Shown: positions 55,804-64,000 of the stretch, one piece after another
Layout of the letters: each line of letters begins with the position of its first letter
How positions within the stretch are numbered: position 1 is the stretch's first letter
From: a bacterium
GTDB lineage: Bacteria > Bacteroidota > Bacteroidia > Flavobacteriales_D > Crocinitomicaceae
DNA: 64,000 nt
Direction of reading: 5' to 3'
NCBI GenBank assembly: GCA_024742305.1
Contig: JANSYQ010000019.1
Location: forward strand, 1 to 64,000
Program-made: the position numbers and the translations under genes
Notes under the pieces: generated by a model
Databases searched by the model: none
Told to the model about the DNA's origin: nothing
Seen by the model: the letters and a program-made list of their open reading frames with translations, nothing else

Positions 55804-56453
55804 AAGATAAGGTTGCTTTGCATGATGGAACCATAGATCTCATTAGTAACTGAGTCTTTCGTAGCGGGGCTCAATGTCTTAACACCATCGCCGTAATCCA
55901 ATCCATCGACGGACTTGAACTCAAATTTATCTCCGTTCCATGCATATCGACAATGGAACAGTGTTTCGTCCGCTTTTACGTACAGTGCTAAAATAATATC
56001 ATTGACGTCCTTCCCTACATCTTTGGCAATCAAATCACCTCGAAAGCCATTCACCTGAACAAGTTCTCCATTTTCACGCTCAAAAACGATAATGTGACGG
56101 ATGGGTGGCAAAGGTTCAGGACTTCCTTTCAGTAAAATACCTGCTTTCACCTCCAATATAAAAGCATCCTCCATCGGAACGTTGTTTTTAAACGGTATTA
56201 TTTTGAAGTTCTTAGGTGAACACTCTGCTACAATACCGAGAGAGTCTTGCAGGACACAGATATCCAATTCTTTCAGAATTTCAAGGCTTTTCGGATTATC
56301 AAATTCACTTTCAGAGAAATCCGTCACTTGATTTTGAATCATGCTCTTCTCCCCTGTTTGATCGGTTCGATCCGCTTCGGTCTCTTCAGAGCTACAAGAG
56401 GTAAAAACCAGCAATGCTAGAATGTATAAGAAAGTTTGTTTCATCAATTTCAT
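55800..56453 (-). CDS. hypothetical lipoprotein
   Basis: This encodes 217 residues, a lipoprotein (lipobox FTSC, Cys20), with a mature N-terminus CSSEETEADR rich in acidic residues, compatible with surface export. The middle contains IVAECSPKNFKII and IRHIIVFERENGELVQV. No family is recognised. ATG at 56453 is used; ATG at 56444 is also in frame and leaves the same lipobox. It is translationally coupled with the 55363 gene (TTGA overlap), so the two lipoproteins probably work together. Confidence 0.72.
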   Translation of the reverse strand: MKLMKQTFLYILALLVFTSCSSEETEADRTDQTGEKSMIQNQVTDFSESEFDNPKSLEILKELDICVLQDSLGIVAECSPKNFKIIPFKNNVPMEDAFILEVKAGILLKGSPEPLPPIRHIIVFERENGELVQVNGFRGDLIAKDVGKDVNDIILALYVKADETLFHCRYAWNGDKFEFKSVDGLDYGDGVKTLSPATKDSVTNEIYGSIMQSNLIF

Positions 56454-56473
56454 AATTCAGAAAACGTCAATAG

Positions 56474-57325
56474 TTACGGAAAAACCTGCACTGCCTTCTG
56501 CATGGCATCTACAAAGTGACTTGTGTTGATCCCGGTTTCGATATCATTTCCATCAAACCATGCAATCATTGTTTCTGTAGGCATGTTTCCTGTCAAATCA
56601 TCTTTCGCCATAGGACATCCACCGAAACCTTTGATTGCACCATCGAATCGACGACACCCGGCTTCATAAGCCGACTTCACGAGGCTTTGTACATTTTCAG
56701 GTGTCGTGTGCAAATGCGCTCCGAACTCAACTTTCGGTAACTCGGGAATCAATGTAGAAAAGAGATCTGCAACTATTTCAGGACTAGCGGCACCAATGGT
56801 ATCTGAAAGCGCTAGAATCTTAACATCAAGTTCTTTGTAAAGCTTCTCGCTCCATTTTGCCACAATGTCTGGGTGCCATTCTTCACCATAGGGATTTCCA
56901 AAGCCCATGGAAAGATATAAAACCAATTCCTTATTCGATTTCATCGCTATTTCACGAATTCCTTCTACCCTGGAAAATGATTCTTCAATGGTTGCATTCG
57001 TGTTACGTTTCTGAAATTCTTCCGAGACAGAAAATGGATAACCTAAGTAGTCAATTCGTTCGAAGGATGCGGCATCGTTTGCCCCACGTTCGTTCGCAAT
57101 AATAGCTAAAAGCTTACTATCAGAATGGTTCAAACCAGCTAGAACATCCGCTGTATCCCGCATTTGGGGAATTGCCTTCGGCGAAACGAAACTTCCAAAG
57201 TCTATGGTATCAAACCCACATTCGAGAAGGCTATTGATATAATCTATCTTTACCTCAGTCGGAATAAAATCATGAAGTCCTTGCATGGCATCGCGTGGAC
57301 ATTCGATCAGCTTCAAATTTTGCAT
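56474..57325 (-). CDS. hydroxymethylglutaryl-CoA lyase-like protein
   Basis: This encodes 283 residues of the HMGL-like TIM-barrel family. HMG-CoA lyase splits 3-hydroxy-3-methylglutaryl-CoA into acetyl-CoA and acetoacetate in leucine degradation. Seen are the catalytic Arg/Asp in ECPRDAMQG (9-17), the metal-binding HLHTTPE and the catalytic Cys in FGGCPMAKDDLTGNMPTE. ATG at 57325 (MQNLKLIECPRD) fits the family; a longer frame reaches 57340. It lies just after pyrD, but pathway linkage is not obvious. Confidence 0.92.
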   Translation of the reverse strand: MQNLKLIECPRDAMQGLHDFIPTEVKIDYINSLLECGFDTIDFGSFVSPKAIPQMRDTADVLAGLNHSDSKLLAIIANERGANDAASFERIDYLGYPFSVSEEFQKRNTNATIEESFSRVEGIREIAMKSNKELVLYLSMGFGNPYGEEWHPDIVAKWSEKLYKELDVKILALSDTIGAASPEIVADLFSTLIPELPKVEFGAHLHTTPENVQSLVKSAYEAGCRRFDGAIKGFGGCPMAKDDLTGNMPTETMIAWFDGNDIETGINTSHFVDAMQKAVQVFP

Positions 57326-57340
57326 AGTTAAAAATACCAA

Positions 57341-58372
57341 TTATCCCTTAGACAGAATTGCCTTATTGATATCCTTAACGAGTCGAGGTCCTTCATAAAT
57401 AAACCCAGTGTACAATTGAACGAGGTCCGCACCGGCCTCCATTTTTTCCAAAGCGTCTTCCGCAGAGTGAATTCCCCCAACTCCGATGATCGGAAAGGCT
57501 TTGTTCGAAGTATCTGCCAAGTAACGAATTACTTCAGTAGACCTTGATTTTACAGGTTTTCCGGAAAGGCCTCCTGCTCCAATTTCATCAATGCGTTCTT
57601 GAGATGTTTTTAATCCTTCGCGACTGATGGTGGTATTGGTGGCAATTACACCGTCTAGTTTCGTGTCTTTAATAATTTCGATAATGTCATCCAATTGCTC
57701 GTTCGTCAAGTCCGGAGCGATCTTTAATAAAATTGGCTTTCTAACTTCTTTCTTATTGTTCAAGTCCTGAAGTGTTTGGAGCAGTTGCGTCAAGGGTTCT
57801 TTCTCTTGAAGAGCGCGAAGATTGGGAGTGTTCGGTGAAGAAACGTTTACCACGAAGTAATCAACGTGATCAAATAGTGCATGAAAGGCAATGATATAAT
57901 CTTCTGTAGCAGATTCATTCGGTGTGACTTTGTTTTTCCCGATGTTCCCTCCAATAATTACTTTGGTTTTTCGCTTTTTCAAGTTTTCAACAGCGTTCTC
58001 TACTCCTTCGTTGTTGAACCCCATGCGATTGATGATGGCTTCATCTTCTTTTAAGCGAAAAAGGCGCGGCTTGTCATTCCCGGATTGACCCTTCGGAGTA
58101 ACCGTTCCGACTTCAATAAAGCCAAATCCGCAATACGCTAGGTCATTGTACATTGAGGCATTTTTATCGAAACCAGCGGCTAAACCAACAGGATTTTCGA
58201 ATTCAATACCGAATACTGTGCGTTTCAAGCGTTCGTCATTCACTCGGTACATCTTGTTCCAAATGCCCTTCATTCCGGGAATTCGCAGCATGAAGCGAAT
58301 CATGCCTACCGTTTTGTAATGTATTTTTTCCGGATCGAATTGAAAGAGAATTGATCGAACTAACTTGAACAT
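57341..58372 (-). CDS. pyrD: quinone-dependent dihydroorotate dehydrogenase
   Basis: This encodes PyrD class 2 (343 residues), the membrane-linked flavoprotein that oxidises dihydroorotate to orotate in pyrimidine synthesis. The N-terminal hydrophobic helix (about 1-35, quinone-docking), [10 protein letters not shown] (about 63), [11 protein letters not shown] (near 170), the SGKP loop ([10 protein letters not shown]...[12 protein letters not shown]) and [30 protein letters not shown] are typical. It is followed 15 bases later by the HMG-CoA lyase-like gene. Confidence 0.97.
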   Translation of the reverse strand: MFKLVRSILFQFDPEKIHYKTVGMIRFMLRIPGMKGIWNKMYRVNDERLKRTVFGIEFENPVGLAAGFDKNASMYNDLAYCGFGFIEVGTVTPKGQSGNDKPRLFRLKEDEAIINRMGFNNEGVENAVENLKKRKTKVIIGGNIGKNKVTPNESATEDYIIAFHALFDHVDYFVVNVSSPNTPNLRALQEKEPLTQLLQTLQDLNNKKEVRKPILLKIAPDLTNEQLDDIIEIIKDTKLDGVIATNTTISREGLKTSQERIDEIGAGGLSGKPVKSRSTEVIRYLADTSNKAFPIIGVGGIHSAEDALEKMEAGADLVQLYTGFIYEGPRLVKDINKAILSKG

Positions 58373-58400
58373 AATTAAAGTTTTCGCAAAGGTATAAACG

Positions 58401-58425
58401 AAAAAGAGGCGACCGAAGCCGCCTC
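58401..58425 (-). terminator. rho-independent terminator with UUCG loop
   Basis: On the minus strand GAGGCGGC pairs with GTCGCCTC around TTCG (58425-58406), the stable UUCG tetraloop, then TTTTT (58405-58401). It lies 32 bases downstream of the barrel gene that ends at 58457 and separates it from pyrD. Confidence 0.85.
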
Positions 58426-58456
58426 AATGATATCTTTCAAAAAAATATGAACAATA

Positions 58457-59407
58457 TTAGAACTTGTAACGTCCTCTCCAACGGTTCATACGACGTGATT
58501 TAGCGTAATCTTTATAGGTGATGTTTCTCGCTACAACGATGTTCACTGTATAGAATGCATCATTTTGTGTATCACCACGCTGCTGTCCTGCAGCAAACCA
58601 TGATGTATTCTCCGTAGCTGGGTTTGACAACAAAGCTGACTGCTCTCCAAACTCTGCTAACAAAATATCACGATCGTAGTAAGACCCACTTACGTCATCC
58701 ATGTAATCTGTGAATGTCTTGATGTACGTTGCTTCGATTCCTAATCTCCACATACGCCCAATTCCCATTCGCATACCAATACCGAAAGGAATGGTTGCCG
58801 TAACACCTAAAACTTCTGAAGGACCGTCAGGCAAACCTTGTCCTTCTGTACGAAGTGGACGAAGTGCTACCCATTGACCATTAAAACGAGCTTTCGGGTT
58901 GAAGTAATTAACTCCAGCTCCTGTAAACAAGTATACTTGCTCGTTTCTATTTTTCATTTTACGACGGTGACCTCCTAGACCGTAACGGTTACCAAACTTT
59001 TCATTCGCGATAAGAATCACCTCGATACGTTGCTGCAATTCGAAGAACATTGAACGGAAATGCAAGTTCCGTGATTGACGAACGATTTCATTTGTCAATG
59101 CATCGTCACCACGAACCATTCCAATGTTTAACGTTGTTGATGTAGCCCAACGCGGGTGAAAACGGAAACGGTATCCGACCATTCCTCCAAGGCTTGTAGA
59201 CGGCCAATCCAAATCTGCCAAACTGTAGTCTGTACCAATTTGGTCACGTCCTCCCAAGTCTCCAAGGAATTGTGTTCCACCAAAACCGAATAGAATTTCT
59301 TTTTTGTTCAAAGCCCAGTTGCTTTGAGTATTGAAGTTGGTGTGCTGCGCCTGAGTGTAGGTTGCTGTCGCAGCAAATAGTAGTAATAGTAAAAATAAGT
59401 TTCTCAT
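58457..59407 (-). CDS. outer membrane beta-barrel protein, DUF6089/PorG-like
   Basis: This encodes 316 residues with a signal peptide (MRNLFLLLLLFAATATYTQAQ) and alternating strands. The start of the mature part (KKEILFGFGGTQFLGDLGG) and the GYRFRFHPRWATSTTLNIG section resemble DUF6089, the family that includes PorG, an outer membrane component tied to type IX secretion. Because many such barrels exist per genome, PorG identity is not certain. The gene is monocistronic and ends at a strong terminator. Confidence 0.75.
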   Translation of the reverse strand: MRNLFLLLLLFAATATYTQAQHTNFNTQSNWALNKKEILFGFGGTQFLGDLGGRDQIGTDYSLADLDWPSTSLGGMVGYRFRFHPRWATSTTLNIGMVRGDDALTNEIVRQSRNLHFRSMFFELQQRIEVILIANEKFGNRYGLGGHRRKMKNRNEQVYLFTGAGVNYFNPKARFNGQWVALRPLRTEGQGLPDGPSEVLGVTATIPFGIGMRMGIGRMWRLGIEATYIKTFTDYMDDVSGSYYDRDILLAEFGEQSALLSNPATENTSWFAAGQQRGDTQNDAFYTVNIVVARNITYKDYAKSRRMNRWRGRYKF

Positions 59408-59560
59408 TCCAGTTAAGTTTGAGGTAGTATTTACCTGTTTTTCAACGCTACGAAAATATGAATGTTTTTGTAACTACGCAATTATTAGAGTTAACATTTT
59501 ATTAAACGTAAAATGTTGAAGAACAGTTGCCTGTTTTTGATCGTAATCTCAACTTGATTA

Positions 59561-60343
59561 TTATGGACGAGTTGTTAATGAGAATTCTTTGAGTTGAACT
59601 GGATTTCCATCACTATCTTCTGCCTTGAAATTGGAGAAAGTTACTTCAATTGGCGATCCACAATCACGAATTTCATCACAAACCTGCGCTGGAAGTCTAT
59701 TTCCACGAATTCTCGCAGTGATATCTCTTGCGCAAGAACGGTACTGGATAGTATATTGATGGATTAAAACACCGCCATTTACTTGAATTCCGAGTGGATC
59801 ACAAAAATCTTTAAAAGCAATTGGACCTCCAGTTACACCAGCGACATTTGGCAAGCCGATTTCCGGCTTTTTCTCTGCCTCTTGCGTTTCTTCAGCGCTA
59901 CGAGCCGTTGATGCCGCGATTTCCGTATTATCGTTATTCGATGTTGAAGTGGTTGTGTTCTCTTCAGAATTATCGTCTTTTGAAGAAGTTTCTTCCGTAG
60001 AATTTTCAACTTCTGCGCTGTTACCCTCCTCGTTCACAAGGCTTTCTAGTTGTTCGGAATTGTTTTGAGAAACGTCCTCTTTTGTGGAGTCGTCGGTTTC
60101 TGCTGCCGCTACAATAGCATTGTTTTTTGGACTCTTTTCAGGAATGTCGGAGTCAGCAAGTGTTACGGCGGTTACAATGATAGCAACTGCTGCAACGCCA
60201 ACGGTTCCATAGAACCAGTTTGTTTGCCAGTAGGGTTTTCCGAGACCTTTCGCACCTTTAACAACGTTTGCGAAATCCTGTTTAGACCTGATATATTCTG
60301 AGCTTAATGGCTTTCGGTCTAAAATGGTCTTTATTTTTTCCAT
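59561..60343 (-). CDS. membrane protein, possible anti-sigma partner of ECF sigma
   Basis: This encodes 260 residues: short cytoplasmic N-terminus (1-42), one membrane helix (about 47-65, GTVGVAAVAIIVTAVTL), a Ser/Glu/Asn/Asp-rich disordered stalk (about 66-160), and a folded extracytoplasmic end with four cysteines (CDPLGIQ, SCARDI, VCDEIRDCG). No family is named. It lies 8 bases after the ECF sigma gene and could act as its regulator, though the N-terminus lacks a classic anti-sigma zinc motif. The role is inferred from position. Confidence 0.7.
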   Translation of the reverse strand: MEKIKTILDRKPLSSEYIRSKQDFANVVKGAKGLGKPYWQTNWFYGTVGVAAVAIIVTAVTLADSDIPEKSPKNNAIVAAAETDDSTKEDVSQNNSEQLESLVNEEGNSAEVENSTEETSSKDDNSEENTTTSTSNNDNTEIAASTARSAEETQEAEKKPEIGLPNVAGVTGGPIAFKDFCDPLGIQVNGGVLIHQYTIQYRSCARDITARIRGNRLPAQVCDEIRDCGSPIEVTFSNFKAEDSDGNPVQLKEFSLTTRP

Positions 60344-60351
60344 TTGTATTA

Positions 60352-60918
60352 TTATTTCATAAATAGCTTCTTTAACCTCTCCAGCGCCCTGAATGTCCGT
60401 ACCTTTGCATTGTTCTCCGTAATCTCAAGAATATCGCCGATTTCTCGGTACGATCTTTTCTCGAAATAACGCAATTCGATCAATTGCAAATCTCCATCTT
60501 TCAACAAAGACAAACATTGTAACAACTTTTTCTTGTTGGCAGAGGAATCGTCTTCTTCCATCTCTTCCACCATTTCGAAAAGGTGCATGCTTTCTACGTT
60601 CACCGTTCTTCTTGCTTTTCTATCGCGAAATGCCTGGTACAATTCGCTCTTTGCGATACGATAGAGCCACGAGGAGAAAGGAACACCACGGTATTCGTAT
60701 TTGTGAAGATTTTTCAACGCTTTCACGAATACTTGCGATGTAACATCGAATGCCAAATGTTCATCATCCATCCGTTGATAGATGTAGCGAAATATCTGTT
60801 CATGATATTTCTGATACAGTGGACCGAATCGCTCCGGATTCTCCTTCGCCTCCTGAATAATAACCAACTCCTCTTGGAGACGGTCATTCGTCTGGTGGTA
60901 AACAGGGTTCACTGCCAT
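60352..60918 (-). CDS. ECF-type RNA polymerase sigma factor
   Basis: This encodes a 188-residue sigma-70 family ECF factor. Region 2 is seen in FGPLYQKYHEQIFRYIYQRM and FDVTSQVFVKALKNL; region 4 in LKDGDLQLIELRYFEKRSYREIGDILEITENNAKVRTFRALERLKKLF, with the helix-turn-helix in SYREIGDILEITENNAKVRT. It is cytoplasmic and probably directs a small regulon. It is followed 8 bases later by the membrane partner gene, with which it forms a two-gene unit. Confidence 0.93.
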   Translation of the reverse strand: MAVNPVYHQTNDRLQEELVIIQEAKENPERFGPLYQKYHEQIFRYIYQRMDDEHLAFDVTSQVFVKALKNLHKYEYRGVPFSSWLYRIAKSELYQAFRDRKARRTVNVESMHLFEMVEEMEEDDSSANKKKLLQCLSLLKDGDLQLIELRYFEKRSYREIGDILEITENNAKVRTFRALERLKKLFMK

Positions 60919-61104
60919 TGGTTCTGGTTTAAATAGTTCTAGTTTGGTTTTATAAAGCTTGCAGACTTTATATCTCCATAACTGTTAATAATACATTTGG
61001 TTACAATATACAACGCAAAAATGCTGCCAATATTATGTACACATAACAAAAAATACTGTTTTCGGGCGTTTTCGAGGCTTTCCAAGCTTTAAATAATTCT
61101 TATA

Positions 61105-62085
61105 TCATCGAAAATCACGCAAATAGCTTGTATCTGTCAGTGCGCCAAGAAAGGTAATCAAATATTTTTTCTCGTCCTGAGTAAGATCTCTTTTTGTAAC
61201 GCGATCGTCTTGATAGGTTCCACCTACCCCCCCTTTACTGTAATGCTCTAGAACTTCCTCCAAAGTTTGCATTGAACCGTCATGCATATAAGGAGCAGTG
61301 AGTGCCACATTCCTCAAGCTCGGAACTTTGAATGCTCCCATTTTGCTTGAGTCGCCGGCAATTCTATATTTTCCTTGATCATTGCCATAGTCTACATAGA
61401 GTCCATTGTTTAGAGCGGTATAATTGGTGAAGTTGGGCAGCGAATGGCATTCAATACATTGAAGCTCGTTGAATAACTCCCATCCTCGTTTAACTTCAGG
61501 AGCCAGTGTTCCCTCTCCAGCAAGATATTGATCAAATTCACTGCTTTGTGACACAAGAGTTCTTTGAAACGATGCCAATGCCCGTGTGACTACCCAAGCA
61601 TCCAAATCACGATTATAGAGTTGTTTCGCTGCATCGACATAATGAGGCACTTTATTCAATCGTTTGATTAACTCTCCCATAGGCATGTTCATCTCGTTGG
61701 TATCTTGAATGGGCACAATCGCTTGTTCTTCCAAGGATTGAATGTGCGCATCAAACATAAATACAGGTGCATCTTTCACGTTCAGTAAGGTGGAGGCGTT
61801 TCGAAAAGATAACTTCCCTCCTACTCCTTCCGATTTAGACAATCCGTCTGTGAAAGCTAATTCGGGCTGATGACAATTGGCACAGGAAATGGAGATATCA
61901 CTAGAGAGTCGTGGATCGAAAAAAAGCGCTTTACCGAAGTCTTCTTTCGAGTCGAATGCCAGTTCCTCTTTTTCAATAGACTCTGTGGGGTCCGGGTCCT
62001 GCACTCTATAGCCAAGAAAGAACCAAATCAACATAACTGCTATTACCAAAAGAAAAGCAATATTCCACTTTGTTTGATTTTTCAT
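61105..62085 (-). CDS. di-haem cytochrome c peroxidase (CcpA/MauG family)
   Basis: This encodes 326 residues, a periplasmic di-haem peroxidase with an N-terminal membrane anchor (about 8-25). The two haem-binding motifs are CANCH at 68-72 and CIECH at 210-214. Both fit the family that reduces H2O2 with cytochrome electrons; MauG-type members modify proteins. Length and the late MHDGSMQTLEEVLEHY block are normal. The gene is divergent from the DUF4421 gene. Confidence 0.94.
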   Translation of the reverse strand: MKNQTKWNIAFLLVIAVMLIWFFLGYRVQDPDPTESIEKEELAFDSKEDFGKALFFDPRLSSDISISCANCHQPELAFTDGLSKSEGVGGKLSFRNASTLLNVKDAPVFMFDAHIQSLEEQAIVPIQDTNEMNMPMGELIKRLNKVPHYVDAAKQLYNRDLDAWVVTRALASFQRTLVSQSSEFDQYLAGEGTLAPEVKRGWELFNELQCIECHSLPNFTNYTALNNGLYVDYGNDQGKYRIAGDSSKMGAFKVPSLRNVALTAPYMHDGSMQTLEEVLEHYSKGGVGGTYQDDRVTKRDLTQDEKKYLITFLGALTDTSYLRDFR

Positions 62086-62173
62086 ACGTTATAAATTGCC
62101 CCTAAGGATGTCATGCACTAAAAGGTGTTTGAAAGTTACGAAATCTCAAGTGTTTTGACTTGAGCGGATTGCG

Positions 62174-62181
62174 TAATTTTG
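62174..62181 (+). promoter_or_regulatory. putative -7 box for the DUF4421 gene
   Basis: TAATTTTG matches TAnnTTTG exactly, with TTTTG about 16 bases upstream. It ends four bases before the GTG start at 62186, so a transcript would have almost no leader. Confidence 0.5.
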
Positions 62182-62185
62182 CCTT

Positions 62186-63184
62186 GTGAAATATGCCATT
62201 GTTGTCATATCAATATTTTTTAGCTTTTCTGGATTCTCGCAAGACTCCTTGGACAGCGTACCCTATACTTCGTATCGGAACAAGATAATCTTGTATTCAG
62301 ATTTGGGGTTTTCTTCCGCTCCATTCACTATTCGTGGTGATTTTGCCGATGGTGTAAACCGATTGCGGTACCGTCACAATCAACAATTAATCATGGGATT
62401 GGGCTTTGCGTATAAATGGGCAGGATTACGCATTGGTTTTGGTTTGCCGGTTCTATTAAGACCTAGAAGTCGCTTTGGTCCATCGAATTACGTTGACCTC
62501 GGATTTACCTTCAACTTAAAACAAACGTTTTGGGACTTCGATTTCCGCAACTATCGAGGATATGTTCTGAGAGATGCCTATGAATGGAACGATACGCTAA
62601 ATGCCCTGACCCCCAATGCAAAAATGCCGACGACGCGATCTACTAGCTTGTCGATTAACACTTGGTATTTTCGCTCCAAGGACTTCAAAATGAATTATGT
62701 TTTGGGAAAAAAGGGCGATTATAAGCAATCTCACGGTACTTGGTATTTTAAAGGAAGTCTAAATTTATTCGGATCGGCAAGTGATGAAGGCGGCCTACTT
62801 CCCACGGAGCTTGTCGACACCACTTTAACTATCAACAAGGTATCTACGATTACCGCTTTGGATGTCGGTGTCGTTCCGGGATATGCATATGTTTATCGCT
62901 GGGAGAATTGGCAGGCCGCTGGATTTGGCGGAATTGGTGGTGTGCTTCAATCCAAATTCTTCGCTGCTGAAGGACAAGCTCGTGGATTTCTTGGGCTCGC
63001 ACCTCGCATGGATCTACGATTTATCGTTGGGTATTCAAAGACAAAGTATTTTCTTTGGCTGCATGCCAATTTCGATGTGAAATCAATTCGATTCAGAGAT
63101 TTATCTTACTGGCAAATGTACAATACACTTCGTGTTACGGCGGGCGTGCGATTGGATAGGAAGAAAAAGAAGGACGAGTTGTGA
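62186..63184 (+). CDS. DUF4421 family outer membrane protein
   Basis: This encodes 332 residues with a signal peptide (MKYAIVVISIFFSFSGFSQ) and a beta-barrel-like body. The early SYRNKIILYSDLGFSSAPFTI and LRYRHNQQLIMGLGFAYKW fit DUF4421, a Bacteroidota outer membrane family of unknown function. The start codon is GTG at 62186; no in-frame ATG gives a signal peptide. A perfect -7 box ends four bases before it. It is monocistronic, followed by an AT-rich repeat spacer. Confidence 0.85.
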   Translation: MKYAIVVISIFFSFSGFSQDSLDSVPYTSYRNKIILYSDLGFSSAPFTIRGDFADGVNRLRYRHNQQLIMGLGFAYKWAGLRIGFGLPVLLRPRSRFGPSNYVDLGFTFNLKQTFWDFDFRNYRGYVLRDAYEWNDTLNALTPNAKMPTTRSTSLSINTWYFRSKDFKMNYVLGKKGDYKQSHGTWYFKGSLNLFGSASDEGGLLPTELVDTTLTINKVSTITALDVGVVPGYAYVYRWENWQAAGFGGIGGVLQSKFFAAEGQARGFLGLAPRMDLRFIVGYSKTKYFLWLHANFDVKSIRFRDLSYWQMYNTLRVTAGVRLDRKKKKDEL

Positions 63185-63212
63185 ATTATGAATGATGAAT
63201 TATGAATTGCTT
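63184..63212. repeat. AT-rich intergenic repeat
   Basis: GAATTATGAATGATGAATTATGAATTGC fills the spacer between the convergent DUF4421 and type B genes. The same unit, TTATGAA with variants, is seen at 17657-17682 and 19038-19072. Confidence 0.5.
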
Positions 63213-64000
63213 TTAACGCAGAACATTCACATGTCCGTAGAGCAATTGCCGCTCATCTGAATTTTTTCGCTTGTACTGAATGGACCATGTGTAGGTTCCA
63301 TCGGGCACGGGGAGATTGTTGAAGGTTCCATCCCACCCTTCGTAAACATCTTTCGACTCGAATACGATTTGTCCCCAACGATTAAAAACTTCCAGTTTGT
63401 AGTTGTGTTCATCGAAATCTCCGGCGAAACTTGCCATAAACAGCGCATTGAATTCATCAGCATTCGGAGTAAAACTGTTTGGTACGAAGAAAACAATGCC
63501 TTCTGTTACACGAATCCATTGGGAAGTAGTATCGGAGCATCCCAAATCATTAAAGGCAACCAGCTCCACTTGATAGTCTCCTGTTGAAAAATTTGAATAC
63601 TCATGTATTGGGTTGATCTCTACAGAACTAGTTCCATCACCGAAATACCACTGGTAGGAACTACTATTTTCTGATTGATTGCTAAAGAACACTTGGGTAG
63701 ATAAAAATAGATCCAATTCTTGATCGCTCGCTATAAAATTGGCGAACGGAAGCGCTAATACACCAACTGTTCCTGAAATCGAGGCACTACAACCTAGTCC
63801 ATCTGTTCCGGTAACCGCATACGTGGTACTGGAAACAGGGTCAACAATGGCGACGCCTGGAGAAATTTCCTGTACAACCGGACTCCAACTGTAGGATGTC
63901 GCCCCGAAAACATAAACTGTATCTTCCTCACCAGCACAAAAAGCATCAGGTAAAATCATACTCAATGTTGGCGCTGGGTTGACATCTACAGAAAAATGCA
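63213..64000 (-). CDS. T9SS type B protein, 5' end truncated by the window edge
   Basis: The reading frame is open to the right edge (the edge codons read VDVNPAPTLSMI) and stops at 63213, giving about 262 residues of a longer protein. It has a PKD-like domain (about 95-165 counting from the edge, SSYQWYFGDGTSSVEINPIHEY) and a gliding motility-associated type B sorting end (VPNSFTPNADEFN, EVFNRWGQIVFESKD, YGHVNVLR). It is a secreted surface protein. The gene extends beyond this window, so its start and upstream domains are not visible. Confidence 0.9.
   Translation of the reverse strand, partial: HFSVDVNPAPTLSMILPDAFCAGEEDTVYVFGATSYSWSPVVQEISPGVAIVDPVSSTTYAVTGTDGLGCSASISGTVGVLALPFANFIASDQELDLFLSTQVFFSNQSENSSSYQWYFGDGTSSVEINPIHEYSNFSTGDYQVELVAFNDLGCSDTTSQWIRVTEGIVFFVPNSFTPNADEFNALFMASFAGDFDEHNYKLEVFNRWGQIVFESKDVYEGWDGTFNNLPVPDGTYTWSIQYKRKNSDERQLLYGHVNVLR

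Noticed and set aside
60988-61000. TACATTTG on the plus strand as a promoter
   Set aside because: No plus-strand gene follows; the next genes are on the minus strand.

Overview
The window looks like a chromosome segment from a member of the Bacteroidota, most likely order Flavobacteriales (Cryomorphaceae/Crocinitomicaceae-like; the sequence alone does not fix genus). The case rests on type IX secretion (T9SS) type A and type B C-terminal sorting domains on six proteins, PorD, a GldI-like lipoprotein, a PorG-like DUF6089 barrel, the Bacteroidota-type RNA polymerase omega subunit next to bamD and coaBC, TAnnTTTG-type promoter boxes close to start codons, many lipoproteins, and moderate-to-low GC (about 40-43% by eye). 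I saw no rRNA, tRNA, CRISPR array, phage or transposase gene.

Layout. 0-2.2 kb: small unknown membrane/lipoprotein genes and a fatty acid hydroxylase-like di-iron enzyme. 2.2-8.2 kb (minus): a compact housekeeping operon bamD-rpoZ-coaBC-porD-recN-GSCFA. 8.2-16.6 kb (minus): M23/LysM endopeptidase, two FKBP lipoproteins (one GldI-like), an NrnA-type DHH phosphoesterase, then OMP-prmC-ligA-DUF6913-dapA with overlapping ends. 16.7-22.5 kb: DMT transporter, secreted serine hydrolase, DUF58, DUF4301 and a methyltransferase, with spacers carrying a dispersed hairpin/AT-rich repeat. 22.5-28 kb: an ECF sigma operon with a membrane partner and an unusual exported protein, divergent from a secreted serpin, then two lipoproteins. 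28-40.3 kb: a 1343-residue beta-helix T9SS protein, an internally duplicated secreted protein, YceH, pirin, an SPFH lipoprotein, an aspartoacylase-like enzyme and a DEAD-box helicase. 40.5-46.1 kb: two convergent two-component operons, HisKA_3/NarL and TPR-kinase/LytTR, each headed by a small protein of unrecognised family. 46.5-56.5 kb: secreted M36 metalloprotease, a type B repeat adhesin with a small secreted partner, a rhodanese lipoprotein and others. 56.5-64 kb: HMG-CoA lyase-like enzyme, pyrD, PorG-like barrel, second ECF sigma plus membrane partner, di-haem cytochrome c peroxidase, DUF4421, and a truncated type B T9SS protein at the right edge.

How the genes work together. Much of the window is envelope biology: outer membrane assembly (BamD), T9SS export (PorD, GldI-like, PorG-like) and at least six T9SS cargo proteins (hydrolase, beta-helix protein, M36 protease, choice-of-anchor protein and two type B adhesins). 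Four regulatory modules (two ECF sigma, two two-component) lie among them and probably read envelope or extracellular state.

The best candidates for something undescribed are the 40.5-43.0 kb operon, which looks like a split sensor kinase with its membrane sensor as a separate protein, and the 22.5-25.1 kb ECF operon, whose first gene encodes an exported protein with a motif resembling DUF2723/TMEM260-type proteins. No known mobile or defence island is visible.
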